Positions 1 through 7,184 are shown, counted from the first letter of the stretch. The stretch is 14,718 nt of DNA from Proteobacteria bacterium UBA6920 (GCA_002448875.1 DKAS01000171.1:12165-26882), one strand, 5' to 3'. Made by a program: numbers and translations. The notes: generated by a model from the letters alone, not told the origin.

Positions 1-570
1 GACGTGCGGGTGGTGGCGGCCACCCATTGCGATCTGCAGCGCAAGATCGGCGAGGGCGAGTTTCGTGAAGATCTTTACTACCGGCTCAGCGTGTTTCCGA
101 TCCCGCTGCCGCCATTGCGCGAACGGCGCGATGATCTGCCAGCCCTGATCATGCATTTCACCCGACACTACAGCCAGCATTACCGCAAACAGACCCGCGG
201 CATGGCGCCGCTGGCGCTGGAGCTGCTGCTGCGTTACACCTATCCCGGCAACATCCGCGAACTGCGCAATATCGTCGAGCGTTGTGTCATTCTTTGCGAT
301 CAGGACGGCTATATTCTGCCTGATCATCTGCCCGACCAGATTCTGCAGCTGCGCGGGCAAACGCCGCTGGCGGTAGGGTCGGATGCGCTGTCCGCGCCGG
401 GTTCGCTGCGGGAGGCAGTGGAGGCTTTCGAAAGCGGATTTATTCGCAACGCGCTGGCGGCGTGCAATGGCAACCAGACCCGGGCCGCCGGCGAGCTGGG
501 CATCGCCCGGCGTACACTGATAGAGAAAATAAATCGCTACGGTATCAGTCGCAGTCAGAATTTTGGTTGA
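1..570 (+). CDS. Sigma-54-dependent transcriptional activator, C-terminal part (5' end outside window)
   Basis: This is the 3' half of an enhancer-binding protein that uses ATP hydrolysis to open sigma-54 RNA polymerase promoters. The reading frame is open at base 1, so 189 residues are visible. They hold the end of the AAA+ domain: a sensor I region (RVVAATHCDL, residues 3-12), the arginine-finger segment FREDLYYRL (21-29), the LRERRDDLP segment (39-47) and sensor II YPGNIRELRN (81-90). A Fis-type helix-turn-helix follows at about 148-180 (NGNQTRAAGELGIARRTL). The N-terminal sensory domain, Walker A and GAFTGA loop are not in view, so a NtrC-type response regulator cannot be told from a VasH-type T6SS activator. 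The hcp gene 294 bases downstream makes a VasH-like role attractive, but that is inference. Membership of the sigma-54 activator family is secure. Confidence 0.95.
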   Translation, partial: DVRVVAATHCDLQRKIGEGEFREDLYYRLSVFPIPLPPLRERRDDLPALIMHFTRHYSQHYRKQTRGMAPLALELLLRYTYPGNIRELRNIVERCVILCDQDGYILPDHLPDQILQLRGQTPLAVGSDALSAPGSLREAVEAFESGFIRNALAACNGNQTRAAGELGIARRTLIEKINRYGISRSQNFG

Positions 571-664
571 GCGCGGTGTGCACTGCGCCGCACAATTTGC
601 CGGGCGGGCCGGCGGGTAATCGCTCACAAGGAAGGCAGGGGAATCAACGCGAGTTGGGGTCGGG

Positions 665-694
665 TTGGCAACACGCTGTTTTAGCGGCTGTTAT
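665..694 (+). promoter_or_regulatory. Possible sigma-70-like promoter upstream of hcp
   Basis: TTGGCA (665-670) matches the -35 consensus at five of six positions. It is followed after 18 bases by TGTTAT (689-694), four of six for -10. It lies about 170 bases before the hcp start. No convincing -24/-12 sigma-54 element was found in 571-864, although the neighbouring activator would favour one. The match is weak. Confidence 0.22.
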
Positions 695-819
695 TGATGG
701 CGGCTACGGAGTGGCGGCTGGCGGATTCTGGTATGCGATGTGATAGGCAGGCAACAGAACATCGTTCATGGATGGGATGATGGCGGGGGCGGAGCATAGG
801 GTGTCGGCCATGAGGGCAG

Positions 820-839
820 GCCGGTGCACCTTAACCGGC
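820..839 (+). other. Inverted repeat in the hcp leader
   Basis: GCCGGT (820-825) and ACCGGC (834-839) are perfect 6-base arms around an 8-base loop. The element ends 13 bases before the hcp ribosome-binding site (AAGGAGG, 853-859). There is no U-tract, so it is not a classical terminator. It could be a leader hairpin or an operator. Function is unknown. Confidence 0.3.
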
Positions 840-864
840 AAAACCAGGACCAAGGAGGCAGCAG

Positions 865-1398
865 ATGGCGGTACCGGCGTTCATGCGTATCAAGGGCACA
901 ACCCAGGGGCCCATTACCAAGGGGGCAAGTTCTCCGGAGAGCATAGGCAATCACGCGGTCAAGGATCACGTCGATGAATGCCGGGTGCTGGAAATAAAAC
1001 ACAATGTATTCAAGCCCGCCGATCCGCACAGCGGTCAGCCCACCGGCCAGCGAGTGCATGAACCCTTGATCATCACCAAATTGATGGACAAGGCATCACC
1101 CCTGCTTTACAACGCCCTGGCCAGCGGCGAGACCCTGACTGAGGTGGCGTTGCGCTTCTATCGCACGTCCGCCGCCGGTTCCATGGAGCACTACGCCACC
1201 TGGCTGCTCAATTCCGCCGTCATCGTTGGCATGCGCGCCATCATGCCCAATATACTGGATCGCAGTTTTGAGCAGTATGGTCAACTGGAGGAGGTGTCCT
1301 TTTCCTATGCTTCCATTACCTGGTCGCAAATCGTCGCCGGCACCGAGGCCACCGATACCTTTCGCGAACAGCAGACCGAGGGACACTCCCTGGGCTAG
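865..1398 (+). CDS. hcp: Type VI secretion system tube protein Hcp
   Basis: Hcp forms the hexameric rings that stack into the inner tube of the T6SS. The tube is propelled out of the cell and is also a chaperone and receptor for small effectors. The 177-residue protein is the usual family size. It shows the family pattern from end to end: an N-terminal strand with FMRIKGTTQGPI (6-17), the central RVHEPLIITKLMDKASPLL block (63-81), LRFYR (96-100), the HYATWLLNSAVIVGM helix region (109-123) and the C-terminal VSFSYASITW strands (144-153). The start is supported by AAGGAGG five bases upstream. No effector extension is fused to it. The gene follows a sigma-54 activator and precedes a barrel protein and a lipoprotein, so it may be an accessory hcp at the edge of a T6SS cluster. 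No sheath, baseplate or VgrG gene is in view. Confidence 0.95.
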   Translation: MAVPAFMRIKGTTQGPITKGASSPESIGNHAVKDHVDECRVLEIKHNVFKPADPHSGQPTGQRVHEPLIITKLMDKASPLLYNALASGETLTEVALRFYRTSAAGSMEHYATWLLNSAVIVGMRAIMPNILDRSFEQYGQLEEVSFSYASITWSQIVAGTEATDTFREQQTEGHSLG

Positions 1399-1411
1399 TT
1401 GCGGCGGGCGC

Positions 1412-1939
1412 TTGCTGGCCGGAGTACTCGCGTTGTTGATCGCGCCGTCGATCGTAGCCAAGGTCTCTGCCGCGGAGGCGAACTACTACCTGCTGCCGGA
1501 GATGCTGTGCGTGTTGACCCGGGGTGGCGATGCTACACCCCTGTACGCCGCCGGCTTGCAGGCCGGCTGGCGTCTGGACAACTGGCTGAGCGTGGAAGGC
1601 GAGTTGGGTTACAGCCTGGGCGGCGGGCGCTACCGGTCAGCGCCGAGTCAGCCCGATGGGCGAAGCACCGGCCGCTATCGCATGCAGACCCAGGCGGCAT
1701 ACACCGCCCTGCGTCTGCCCCTGGCGCCCGGCCTTTACGCCAAAGGCAGGATCGGGCTGGTGTATGAACGGGTGCAGCGTCGCAGCGGTTTGGGATCCGC
1801 GGATCGTGGTCGTGCGGGTCTCAGCGCCGGTCTGGGCGCGGGCTACGTTATTCTGGACAGGGTTACTCTGGAGCTGGCGTTGACCGTGCTGGAACGGCAG
1901 GCGGGTATGCTTGGCCTTGGGATGCACTACCGATGGTAA
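1412..1939 (+). CDS. Small outer-membrane beta-barrel protein
   Basis: I read this as an exported outer-membrane beta-barrel protein of about 175 residues. A hydrophobic segment (LLAGVLALLIAPSIVA) is followed by a likely signal-peptidase site near VSA-AEA. The rest alternates polar and hydrophobic residues with glycine turns, as in 8-stranded barrels (for example WLSVEGELGYSLGGG and LSAGLGAGYVI). It ends in HYRW, and a terminal aromatic residue is typical of BAM-assembled barrels. The start is uncertain. TTG at 1412 leaves 13 bases after hcp but lacks a good ribosome-binding site and a basic n-region. ATG at 1307, inside hcp, has GGAGGAGG (1287-1294) 12 bases upstream but would give a long n-region. 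Its stop overlaps the next gene's start, so the two are probably co-translated. No specific family was recognised. Confidence 0.72.
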   Translation: MLAGVLALLIAPSIVAKVSAAEANYYLLPEMLCVLTRGGDATPLYAAGLQAGWRLDNWLSVEGELGYSLGGGRYRSAPSQPDGRSTGRYRMQTQAAYTALRLPLAPGLYAKGRIGLVYERVQRRSGLGSADRGRAGLSAGLGAGYVILDRVTLELALTVLERQAGMLGLGMHYRW

Positions 1940-2796
1940 GTATTGTTTGCCCTGGCCGGCGGGTGGCTGCGGGGCCACAGTCACTGCTTGTGCTGCTCTT
2001 GCTGCTTGGTGCCACCGGCTGTGGCCGGATGCCGGTACCGCAGACGCTGGTGATCACCACCTTCCAGCGGGCGTCGATGTTGCCATTGCAGGAAACGGTG
2101 GCGGCGGGGGATCTGAACGGATTGCCGGCGGCGCAGGCACCGCCCCTGGCCTTGACGGTTACGCCGGTGACCAGTCTGCCTGCCCCGGAGGCAGCGCCGC
2201 AAGGGTCGGTGCTCAGCGAACGATTGGCGTCGGTGCCAGGGACAGGTCTCGTTGCGGAGTCGGCAACAGCGCCGGGACGGCCAGCGGTCGCGTCGGCGGT
2301 ATCGTCCGGATCATCGTCCACATCGCAGCCCGCAGATACCCGAGAGCGCTGTTGCCTTGCTCCTGCGCCGATGGCTCAGGCGCAGCGGCATCCCGTCGCG
2401 GCGGCCCGGCCACGCTCCTCGCCGGTCGCCAGCGCGCCGCTTAAAGCAGCGCAAACTCCGTCCGTTCGCGATGACGCTGCCGGTCTGGCCGCCCTGTTGG
2501 ACGCCGCGCACTCCGCCCTGCACGCCGGCGATCACCGCCTGGCCTATGAAAAACTACAGGCCGTGCTGGCCCGCGATCCGCAACATGCCGCCGCCCGCCA
2601 GCTGTTGCACGACAACGCCGCCGACCTGGCCGAGCTGCTGCATCACGATGCCATGCAAAGCTACCGCCGCCAGCAACTGACGGAGGCCATCGGCCTCTGG
2701 GATCAGGTGCTGGAACTGGCGCCGGAGCACGCCCTCGCCCGGGACTACCGCCAGCGGGCGCAGGAGCTGCAGGCCCGCTTGGCAAAAATACAGTAA
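1933..2796 (+). CDS. TPR-like lipoprotein
   Basis: This is a predicted 287-residue lipoprotein. The signal peptide has a leucine run (18-25) and ends in a lipobox ATGC with Cys30 as the lipid-modified residue. Residues 40-175 are rich in Pro, Ala, Ser and Thr and look like a flexible linker. The C-terminal third is helical with two tetratricopeptide-like units: about 184-225 (ALHAGDHRLAYEKLQAVLARDP) and 236-284 (RRQQLTEAIGLWDQVLELAPEH). TPRs generally bind protein partners. The ATG lies inside the last codons of the barrel gene (7-base overlap, ATGGTAA), which implies translational coupling and perhaps an envelope complex of the two products. Whether it serves the T6SS is inference from position. 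The lipoprotein and TPR calls are fairly firm; the biological role is unknown. Confidence 0.8.
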   Translation: MVSIVCPGRRVAAGPQSLLVLLLLLGATGCGRMPVPQTLVITTFQRASMLPLQETVAAGDLNGLPAAQAPPLALTVTPVTSLPAPEAAPQGSVLSERLASVPGTGLVAESATAPGRPAVASAVSSGSSSTSQPADTRERCCLAPAPMAQAQRHPVAAARPRSSPVASAPLKAAQTPSVRDDAAGLAALLDAAHSALHAGDHRLAYEKLQAVLARDPQHAAARQLLHDNAADLAELLHHDAMQSYRRQQLTEAIGLWDQVLELAPEHALARDYRQRAQELQARLAKIQ

Positions 2797-2960
2797 TCTT
2801 CGCCGTAGACTCCGCCATTCATTTGTTGCATCCTCCCGGCTCATTTCCTGGCCGTCGCTGCCGATACTACCTATTGGCAAAATCAGAGGAGGTTTCGCCT
2901 TCATACCACATTTATAAAGTTATATTTGCGGCATGAAGAAAGCGTAGAAAAAACATAACA

Positions 2961-3392
2961 ATGATGACCAAGCGTTTTCAATATCAAGCGGAAGTCAGCG
3001 GCTGGAACCACAAACAGTTGAACGTCTGGCTGCACAAATTTTGTACTGATATCTGTGAGCTGTCCCGGCCCGAGTCGGGATCCAAAGTGCACAGCGCGCA
3101 CTACAAGAACCGCATGATCAATGTGAAGAGTTTCGTCAGGCCCAAGTCGTCCTACCTGACCATCATCGTGACCACCCGTGGCTGGGCGCCCTGGCGCAAT
3201 GACGAGGACTTCGTCGGCAGCATGCTCAGCAACACCGGCGGCAATGTCGCCTACTACCCGAACAAGACGGCGCAACGCGCGCTGTTCTCCGACAACGAAT
3301 TCAACAAGTCGAATTTCATTGTCTATACCAGCCTGCTGCTGCTCGCCGTCGCGGCCGGCCTGGGATCCCTCTACGCCTATTTCTGCCCCTAG
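2961..3392 (+). CDS. Tail-anchored small membrane protein of unknown function
   Basis: I do not recognise this 143-residue protein. Residues 1-118 are soluble and predicted cytoplasmic, with four tryptophans (15, 23, 75, 78) and a distinctive central part, VTTRGWAPWRNDEDF (70-84). One strongly hydrophobic segment (about 119-141, ending YAYFCP) closes the protein and has no signal peptide before it, so it looks tail-anchored. Two ATGs stand in tandem at 2961 and 2964; neither has a good Shine-Dalgarno sequence. The upstream gap (2797-2960) is AT-rich near 2911-2926 and may hold its own promoter. It converges on the kinase gene with only 19 bases between the stop codons, and CCCCTAGGGG (3386-3395) spans its stop. 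The convergent kinase and nearby hcp suggest a T6SS-associated role, which is unproven. Confidence 0.75.
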   Translation: MMTKRFQYQAEVSGWNHKQLNVWLHKFCTDICELSRPESGSKVHSAHYKNRMINVKSFVRPKSSYLTIIVTTRGWAPWRNDEDFVGSMLSNTGGNVAYYPNKTAQRALFSDNEFNKSNFIVYTSLLLLAVAAGLGSLYAYFCP

Positions 3393-3411
3393 GGGTTGGG
3401 TCGGACGTTTT

Positions 3412-4962
3412 CTATTGGCAGCTGGACATAAAGCGCGCGGCGGACGTGGCGCAAGGATTGGCTTTGAATTTCGGGGCTTCGGATTTTTTTTGACTGACGG
3501 CGCTCGGTGACGCCGGCGCTGGCTCGGGCGCGAGGGGTTTGGTTTCTTCAGCGGGAGCGGCGGCGGCTTGCGCGTCACTGGCCGCGGTCGCAGCCAACGC
3601 GGCGCGTTCCGCCTCCTGTCTGGCTTTTTCCGTCTCCGCGCGCTGCTGCGCCAGTTGTGCCTCCAGGATTCGGGTGTTTTCCTCGTGTTTGCGAATCTGC
3701 GCCGCCTCGAAGGCACGCTCGCGCGCTAAGGATACCTCCGATTGATGCAAGCGCTGGGCTTCGAGGCGCGCGCGTTCGGTGGTCCGGCGTTGATTCTCCA
3801 ATTCCTCTTCCAGTTGTTTTGCCCGGGCGGCTTCCTGCTGTAATCGCTCCGTTTCCTGCCGTAATCGCTCCGTTTCCTGGCGTACTACCTCCGCCGCGGC
3901 CTGCTCCGCCTGCCGTTGATCCTTGATGAGTTGCGCGGCGGTGGGTGCCGCGGGTTGCGGCGTGGTCACCGATCGCGGCCACAAATACCAGCCGCCGGCA
4001 ATGGCGGCGACACAAACCAGTGCGAGCATCTTCCGCGATTTGCGGGCAGGTACCGCTTTCGTTAGGGGCGGCGGCTCCATGGGCGTATCCAGCACGGGAA
4101 TTTGTCGCATGCTGGGCAGGGAGGCGAGCAGGGCCGCCGCCACCTCGGCGCCGGTCTGGAAGCGATGCTTGGGATTTTTCGCCAGCAGCCGGTCGACGAT
4201 GCGGGTCAGCGGCAGGGGCAGGTCGTCGATGGCCAGCGCCAGGGGGGTATGCGGCTCCTCGACGATTTGCCGCAACAAGTCCGCGAAGTTTTCGGCGGTA
4301 AACGGCGGTTGGCCGGACAGCAATTCGTATAACAATGCGCCCAGGGAAAACAGATCCGACCGGCCGTCGGGTTTCAGCCTGCCGCATTGTTCGGGAGACA
4401 TGTAGCGGGTGGCCGCCGTGAAACTCTGGGTTATCGCGCGATTGTTCTCGCTGCCCAGGGATTTGGCGATGCCGAAGTCGGTGATCTTGACGAAATTCGA
4501 ATTGGGCAGGAGCATGACATTGGCGGGTTTGATATCGCAATGCACCACCCCCTTGCCGTGGGCGTAGTCCAGCGCCGTCGCCAGTTGAATGCCGATTTCG
4601 ACGGCCTCGATCTGCGGCATGACGCCCCAGGCCAGCACCTTGTCCAGAGATCGTCCGGGCACCAGCTCCATGACGATGAACGGTTTCCCGCCGTCGATGC
4701 CGATATCGTAGATGCTCGCTATGTTGGGATGATTCAAGCCGCTGGCGGCGCGGATTTCTTTGGCGAAGCGTTTGTGAAACTCGGCAATGGTGGCATGCTG
4801 GCTCTTGTGCAGAACCTTGATCACCAGGTCTTTATCTTTCTGCCGGTCATGGACCTTGAATACCACGGTCGCCACGCCCCGGCCGAGGGTTTCTTTCACC
4901 AGGAAACGACCCAGCTGGGTTTTACCGCCACTGGTTTTATTCGTGATGATGGAATTACTCAT
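3412..4962 (-). CDS. Transmembrane Ser/Thr protein kinase (Hanks type, PpkA-like) with periplasmic coiled coil
   Basis: This 516-residue bitopic kinase is probably a regulator of the neighbouring secretion genes. The kinase domain spans about 19-280. It has a glycine loop GRGVATVV (27-34), catalytic Lys49, alpha-C Glu69, catalytic loop HCDIKPAN (141-148; Asp143, Lys145, Asn148), DFG 162-164, an SPE in the APE position (189-191), SDLFSLG (202-208) and a conserved Arg268. The usual HRD arginine is cysteine (Cys142), so it is a non-RD kinase. A transmembrane helix lies at about 312-328, followed by an Arg/Glu/Gln-rich coiled coil (343-458), an Ala/Pro-rich linker and a tail with NPC and SSC. In known T6SS clusters, PpkA kinases phosphorylate Fha to start assembly. 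No Fha or PppA is visible here, so the link rests on the hcp neighbourhood. The start at 4962 has only a weak GGGGTTGGAA upstream. Confidence 0.92.
   Translation of the reverse strand: MSNSIITNKTSGGKTQLGRFLVKETLGRGVATVVFKVHDRQKDKDLVIKVLHKSQHATIAEFHKRFAKEIRAASGLNHPNIASIYDIGIDGGKPFIVMELVPGRSLDKVLAWGVMPQIEAVEIGIQLATALDYAHGKGVVHCDIKPANVMLLPNSNFVKITDFGIAKSLGSENNRAITQSFTAATRYMSPEQCGRLKPDGRSDLFSLGALLYELLSGQPPFTAENFADLLRQIVEEPHTPLALAIDDLPLPLTRIVDRLLAKNPKHRFQTGAEVAAALLASLPSMRQIPVLDTPMEPPPLTKAVPARKSRKMLALVCVAAIAGGWYLWPRSVTTPQPAAPTAAQLIKDQRQAEQAAAEVVRQETERLRQETERLQQEAARAKQLEEELENQRRTTERARLEAQRLHQSEVSLARERAFEAAQIRKHEENTRILEAQLAQQRAETEKARQEAERAALAATAASDAQAAAAPAEETKPLAPEPAPASPSAVSQKKSEAPKFKANPCATSAARFMSSCQ
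3840..3879 (-). repeat. 21-base tandem repeat encoding two coiled-coil heptads
   Basis: A 19-base sequence containing TAATCGCTCCGTTTCCTG occurs exactly at 3840-3858 and 3861-3879, a period of 21 bases. In the kinase frame this gives two successive RQETERL heptads (residues 361-374). It indicates recent heptad duplication in the coiled coil. Confidence 0.85.
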
Positions 4963-5615
4963 TGTAGTTCCAACCCCAACTCCGGAACCGGGTGCTGCGC
5001 GAGCATTCCACGACCGGTGAAGTTTTCGTATCCGGTCGATGCTACCGCTATTTAAAATTATTCAGGTTCAGGTCTTGCTTTCGTCACGGAATCAGTCTTT
5101 TTCCGCAGTGGGTGACGTCTGACATCGTTGCTTGCTCAGACAAGGTCGAATTGAATACCGCGACTACGCTGATTACTGCCTTGAGAACCGCCTGCTTACC
5201 CGCCAATTAACTATTAACATAATCTTCGCCGGCCCGGAGTTGGAGGCCCCAAGCCCGACGAAATTCCTAACATAACTTTTACAGGCCACTATAACACCGC
5301 TGCCTGTGGTCGCAAAGACGCGTGCTGGATTACCTGAGTTGCCGGAGTTTTACGGCTCGCGGGATGCGTATCGTCAGTATTTATATAGTCTGAGTGTGAC
5401 ATTGTGGGGAGCTGGGATTAAATGTGTGTTAACGGCGAGCGCCTATGCCTAAAGATCGAAGAGCGCCGCGGGTAGGAAGCGTTGTTTTCCTATGGCGCCC
5501 GTTTGGCCGACTATTTATTGCTTCTAAGCCGAAATCGACCGTTAAATTCTCCACAAATGGGATAATTCTCAACGAGTTAGCGTGGTCCGACCCCAGGCCA
5601 CCAGGCCACGGTTGC
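4963..5615. other. 653-base stretch without a supported gene
   Basis: No convincing coding sequence was found in this AT-richer stretch between the kinase start and the stop of the minus-strand lipoprotein. Short open frames exist (for example 4992-5210 and 5445-5570 on the plus strand), but they lack a ribosome-binding site and recognisable protein composition. The kinase promoter should lie here; CTATTTAAAATTATT near 5048-5062 is an AT-rich candidate region. Similar TAACATAA strings recur near 5214 and 5269. One copy of the dispersed 20-base repeat is at 5575-5594. It may be a decayed insertion or simply a long spacer. Confidence 0.5.
5575..5594 (-). repeat. Dispersed 20-base repeat, copy A
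   Basis: Read on the minus strand this is GGGGTCGGACCA, two bases, then CTAACT. The same arrangement occurs at 9869-9888 and 14202-14221, with the same 2-base gap and GTAACT. Copies A and B remain similar beyond this (TGA, AATTA). This copy lies 22 bases beyond the stop of the 5616-6926 gene, in the gene's orientation. Confidence 0.75.
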
Positions 5616-6926
5616 TTAGAACGTGGTCATGCCGCTGTAGAATTTATAATAGACTTCCGTCTCCGCCGAATAGAAGTAGTCGTATTCAATCGGGCCAGGG
5701 GGCAGACCGGCGATAAACCGGCCGACATAAAAGACCCAGTTGACGGACAAGGTGTTCTGTCCCCAGGTGTTCTTCCATCCCGTTAGCTGGCTGAGATCCG
5801 GCGGTTCGAACCGTATCTCGCTCTGTGCCTCGAACCATGTCGGTGCCATAAAATAGGAGGTCATGGTATGGCTGGTCACGCCGGCCTGGATGTAGTCATC
5901 GAGCACCAACATATAATAATAATAGGGGCTGCCATAGACGGGATCGGTGACCCGCGGCACGGTAAAGGACAGTCGCGGATGGGTGGTGGCCGGCACGGCG
6001 GTTATGGCCGGCTGTTCATCCGTGGTTTGCGGTGAGGGCAGAGTCAGCTGCAGATCGCGCGGTGCCTTTAGATATTTGTAGTAGTAGACCCCGGTACTGG
6101 ATTGCAGAAGATCCGGATAGGCAACCATGATCAAATGGCCTTCGCCGCTCAGGATGCTGGCGGCGGGGATGCCCTGAAAGGTCAACTGGGTGCCGCTGGC
6201 GCTGGCCAGATCATACTGGTCGGCGAAGCTCGCGGTCAGCGTGTAGGACGCGGTATTGTCAGGATTGGCGATTTGCACGCTGACGGGCGCAGCGGGTGTA
6301 ATGGCCTCCGGCGCGTTGAAATCGAAGGTCAGCGTATTGTTGGCGGCGTCAACGGCGGTATTACGGAATATCAGATATTTGTCTGCCGTGAAACCCTGGC
6401 CGGCACTGCTGCCGGTACGGGCGAAAAAGTTGTAGGGCGCGGCACGCAGTGTGGCCGTGGTACCGGTAAAATCATTGATCTCCTGGGCGTAAGCGTTGTC
6501 GTGAACGGCGAGGATCTCCGTGGTCGCGCCGCCGTTGACGATGGTGGCGTTCACCTGTACATCCTCGGGGAGAGCCTGGTAACTCTTTTCGTCGCTGCAG
6601 CCTTGCAACAGAGGCAGACCATTGAGGTACAGGTCAGGAGTCAGGTAAAAAAAATCCACTTCGGTTTCCCCGCCCGCCATTTCGCAGACGCCGGCCAGCG
6701 CGTAACGCTGCTTTGCATCCTTGACTATGACGTTAAAGGTGCCGGGTGCGGTCGCGATCACCTGCCAGCTTCCGCCCGGACCGTCGGCAAAGGCCAGCCA
6801 GTCATAGTCCGAGGTGAGGGTGACGGTAATCGGCGCGGAATGGTTTTTATCTTTTTCCGCGCACCCGGCCAGCCCGACCAGGGTCAAGGCCATCACCGAT
6901 GGCCACAGCAGCCAGGACTTGTTCAT
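5616..6926 (-). CDS. Lipoprotein of unknown function (436 residues)
   Basis: I do not recognise the family. The start at 6926 is preferred over 6974 because it has GGAAAGG upstream and gives a standard lipoprotein signal peptide: Lys3, a hydrophobic core, and lipobox LAGC with Cys22 as the lipidated residue. The mature part looks all-beta, with alternating strands and little charge clustering. The N-terminal half resembles repeated beta-sandwich modules with fluctuating cysteines (CEMAGGE, LLQGCSDEK). The C-terminal third is unusually rich in tyrosine and phenylalanine (SPYYYYMLVLDDY, YYYKYLKAPRD, YDYFYSAETEVYYKFYSG). After Cys22 comes EKDKNHS; with no Asp directly after the Cys, outer-membrane sorting is plausible. 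It is divergent from the exported-protein gene at 7185. A surface or periplasmic ligand-binding role is possible but not shown. Confidence 0.82.
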   Translation of the reverse strand: MNKSWLLWPSVMALTLVGLAGCAEKDKNHSAPITVTLTSDYDWLAFADGPGGSWQVIATAPGTFNVIVKDAKQRYALAGVCEMAGGETEVDFFYLTPDLYLNGLPLLQGCSDEKSYQALPEDVQVNATIVNGGATTEILAVHDNAYAQEINDFTGTTATLRAAPYNFFARTGSSAGQGFTADKYLIFRNTAVDAANNTLTFDFNAPEAITPAAPVSVQIANPDNTASYTLTASFADQYDLASASGTQLTFQGIPAASILSGEGHLIMVAYPDLLQSSTGVYYYKYLKAPRDLQLTLPSPQTTDEQPAITAVPATTHPRLSFTVPRVTDPVYGSPYYYYMLVLDDYIQAGVTSHTMTSYFMAPTWFEAQSEIRFEPPDLSQLTGWKNTWGQNTLSVNWVFYVGRFIAGLPPGPIEYDYFYSAETEVYYKFYSGMTTF

Positions 6927-6962
6927 AGACTTACCTTTCCATCTGAAGTGTGTGCCTTGATA

Positions 6963-6990
6963 ACTATAGGTCATATTCGATGGGATGCAA
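6963..6990 (-). promoter_or_regulatory. Candidate promoter for the 5616-6926 lipoprotein gene
   Basis: On the minus strand, TATAGT (six bases at 6963-6968; five of six to consensus) is preceded after 16 bases by TTGCAT (6985-6990; weak -35). It stands about 37 bases before the start codon. The -10 is good and the -35 poor. Confidence 0.33.
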
Positions 6991-7184
6991 GGGAAGAGTG
7001 ATGATCAGATGGGCCGGGTCAGCAGGAGCGGCGGCGTATTTACTAATTCCCGGGCGCGTGCCACCATCTATGGCGAACCCGTTCTTGCCCCGGCGCCGTA
7101 TAGCGCCTGTTCACATATCGCTCAGAGCCTGCGGTGCTATACCGCCCGGCTTCGCGATCCTTACCCTTGCACAGGAGAGTCAAC

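Noticed and set aside
586..601. Sigma-54 (-24/-12) promoter upstream of hcp
   Set aside because: The TTGC of a -12 box is present (596-600 area), but the -24 GG is replaced by GC and the spacing match is partial. Other GG candidates in 571-864 lack a GC ten bases later.
652..667. GGGGTCGG near 657 as a further copy of the dispersed repeat
   Set aside because: Only the first eight bases match; the ACCA and STAACT parts are absent, so chance is enough to explain it.
2933..2947. Five-codon minigene (ATG AAG AAA GCG TAG) before the 2961 gene
   Set aside because: Too short to distinguish from chance and has no ribosome-binding site.
2901..3716. Minus-strand open frame running from the kinase gene's 3' end through the tail-anchored protein gene
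   Set aside because: It is an extremely Arg/Pro-rich shadow, and both overlapping genes have protein-like features in their own frames.
3575..4540. Long minus-strand open frame inside the kinase gene
   Set aside because: It lies in another frame of the same strand within a gene whose kinase motifs are unambiguous. Its protein has low-complexity Arg/Gly/Ala composition and no motifs.
5445..5786. Plus-strand open frame in the intergenic stretch
   Set aside because: It runs into the lipoprotein gene on the opposite strand, lacks a ribosome-binding site and reads through repeat copy A. No protein-like motif.
6102..7001. Long plus-strand open frame opposite the 436-residue lipoprotein
   Set aside because: The opposite strand has a proper signal peptide, lipobox and ribosome-binding site. 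This frame is a composition shadow with no start signal.
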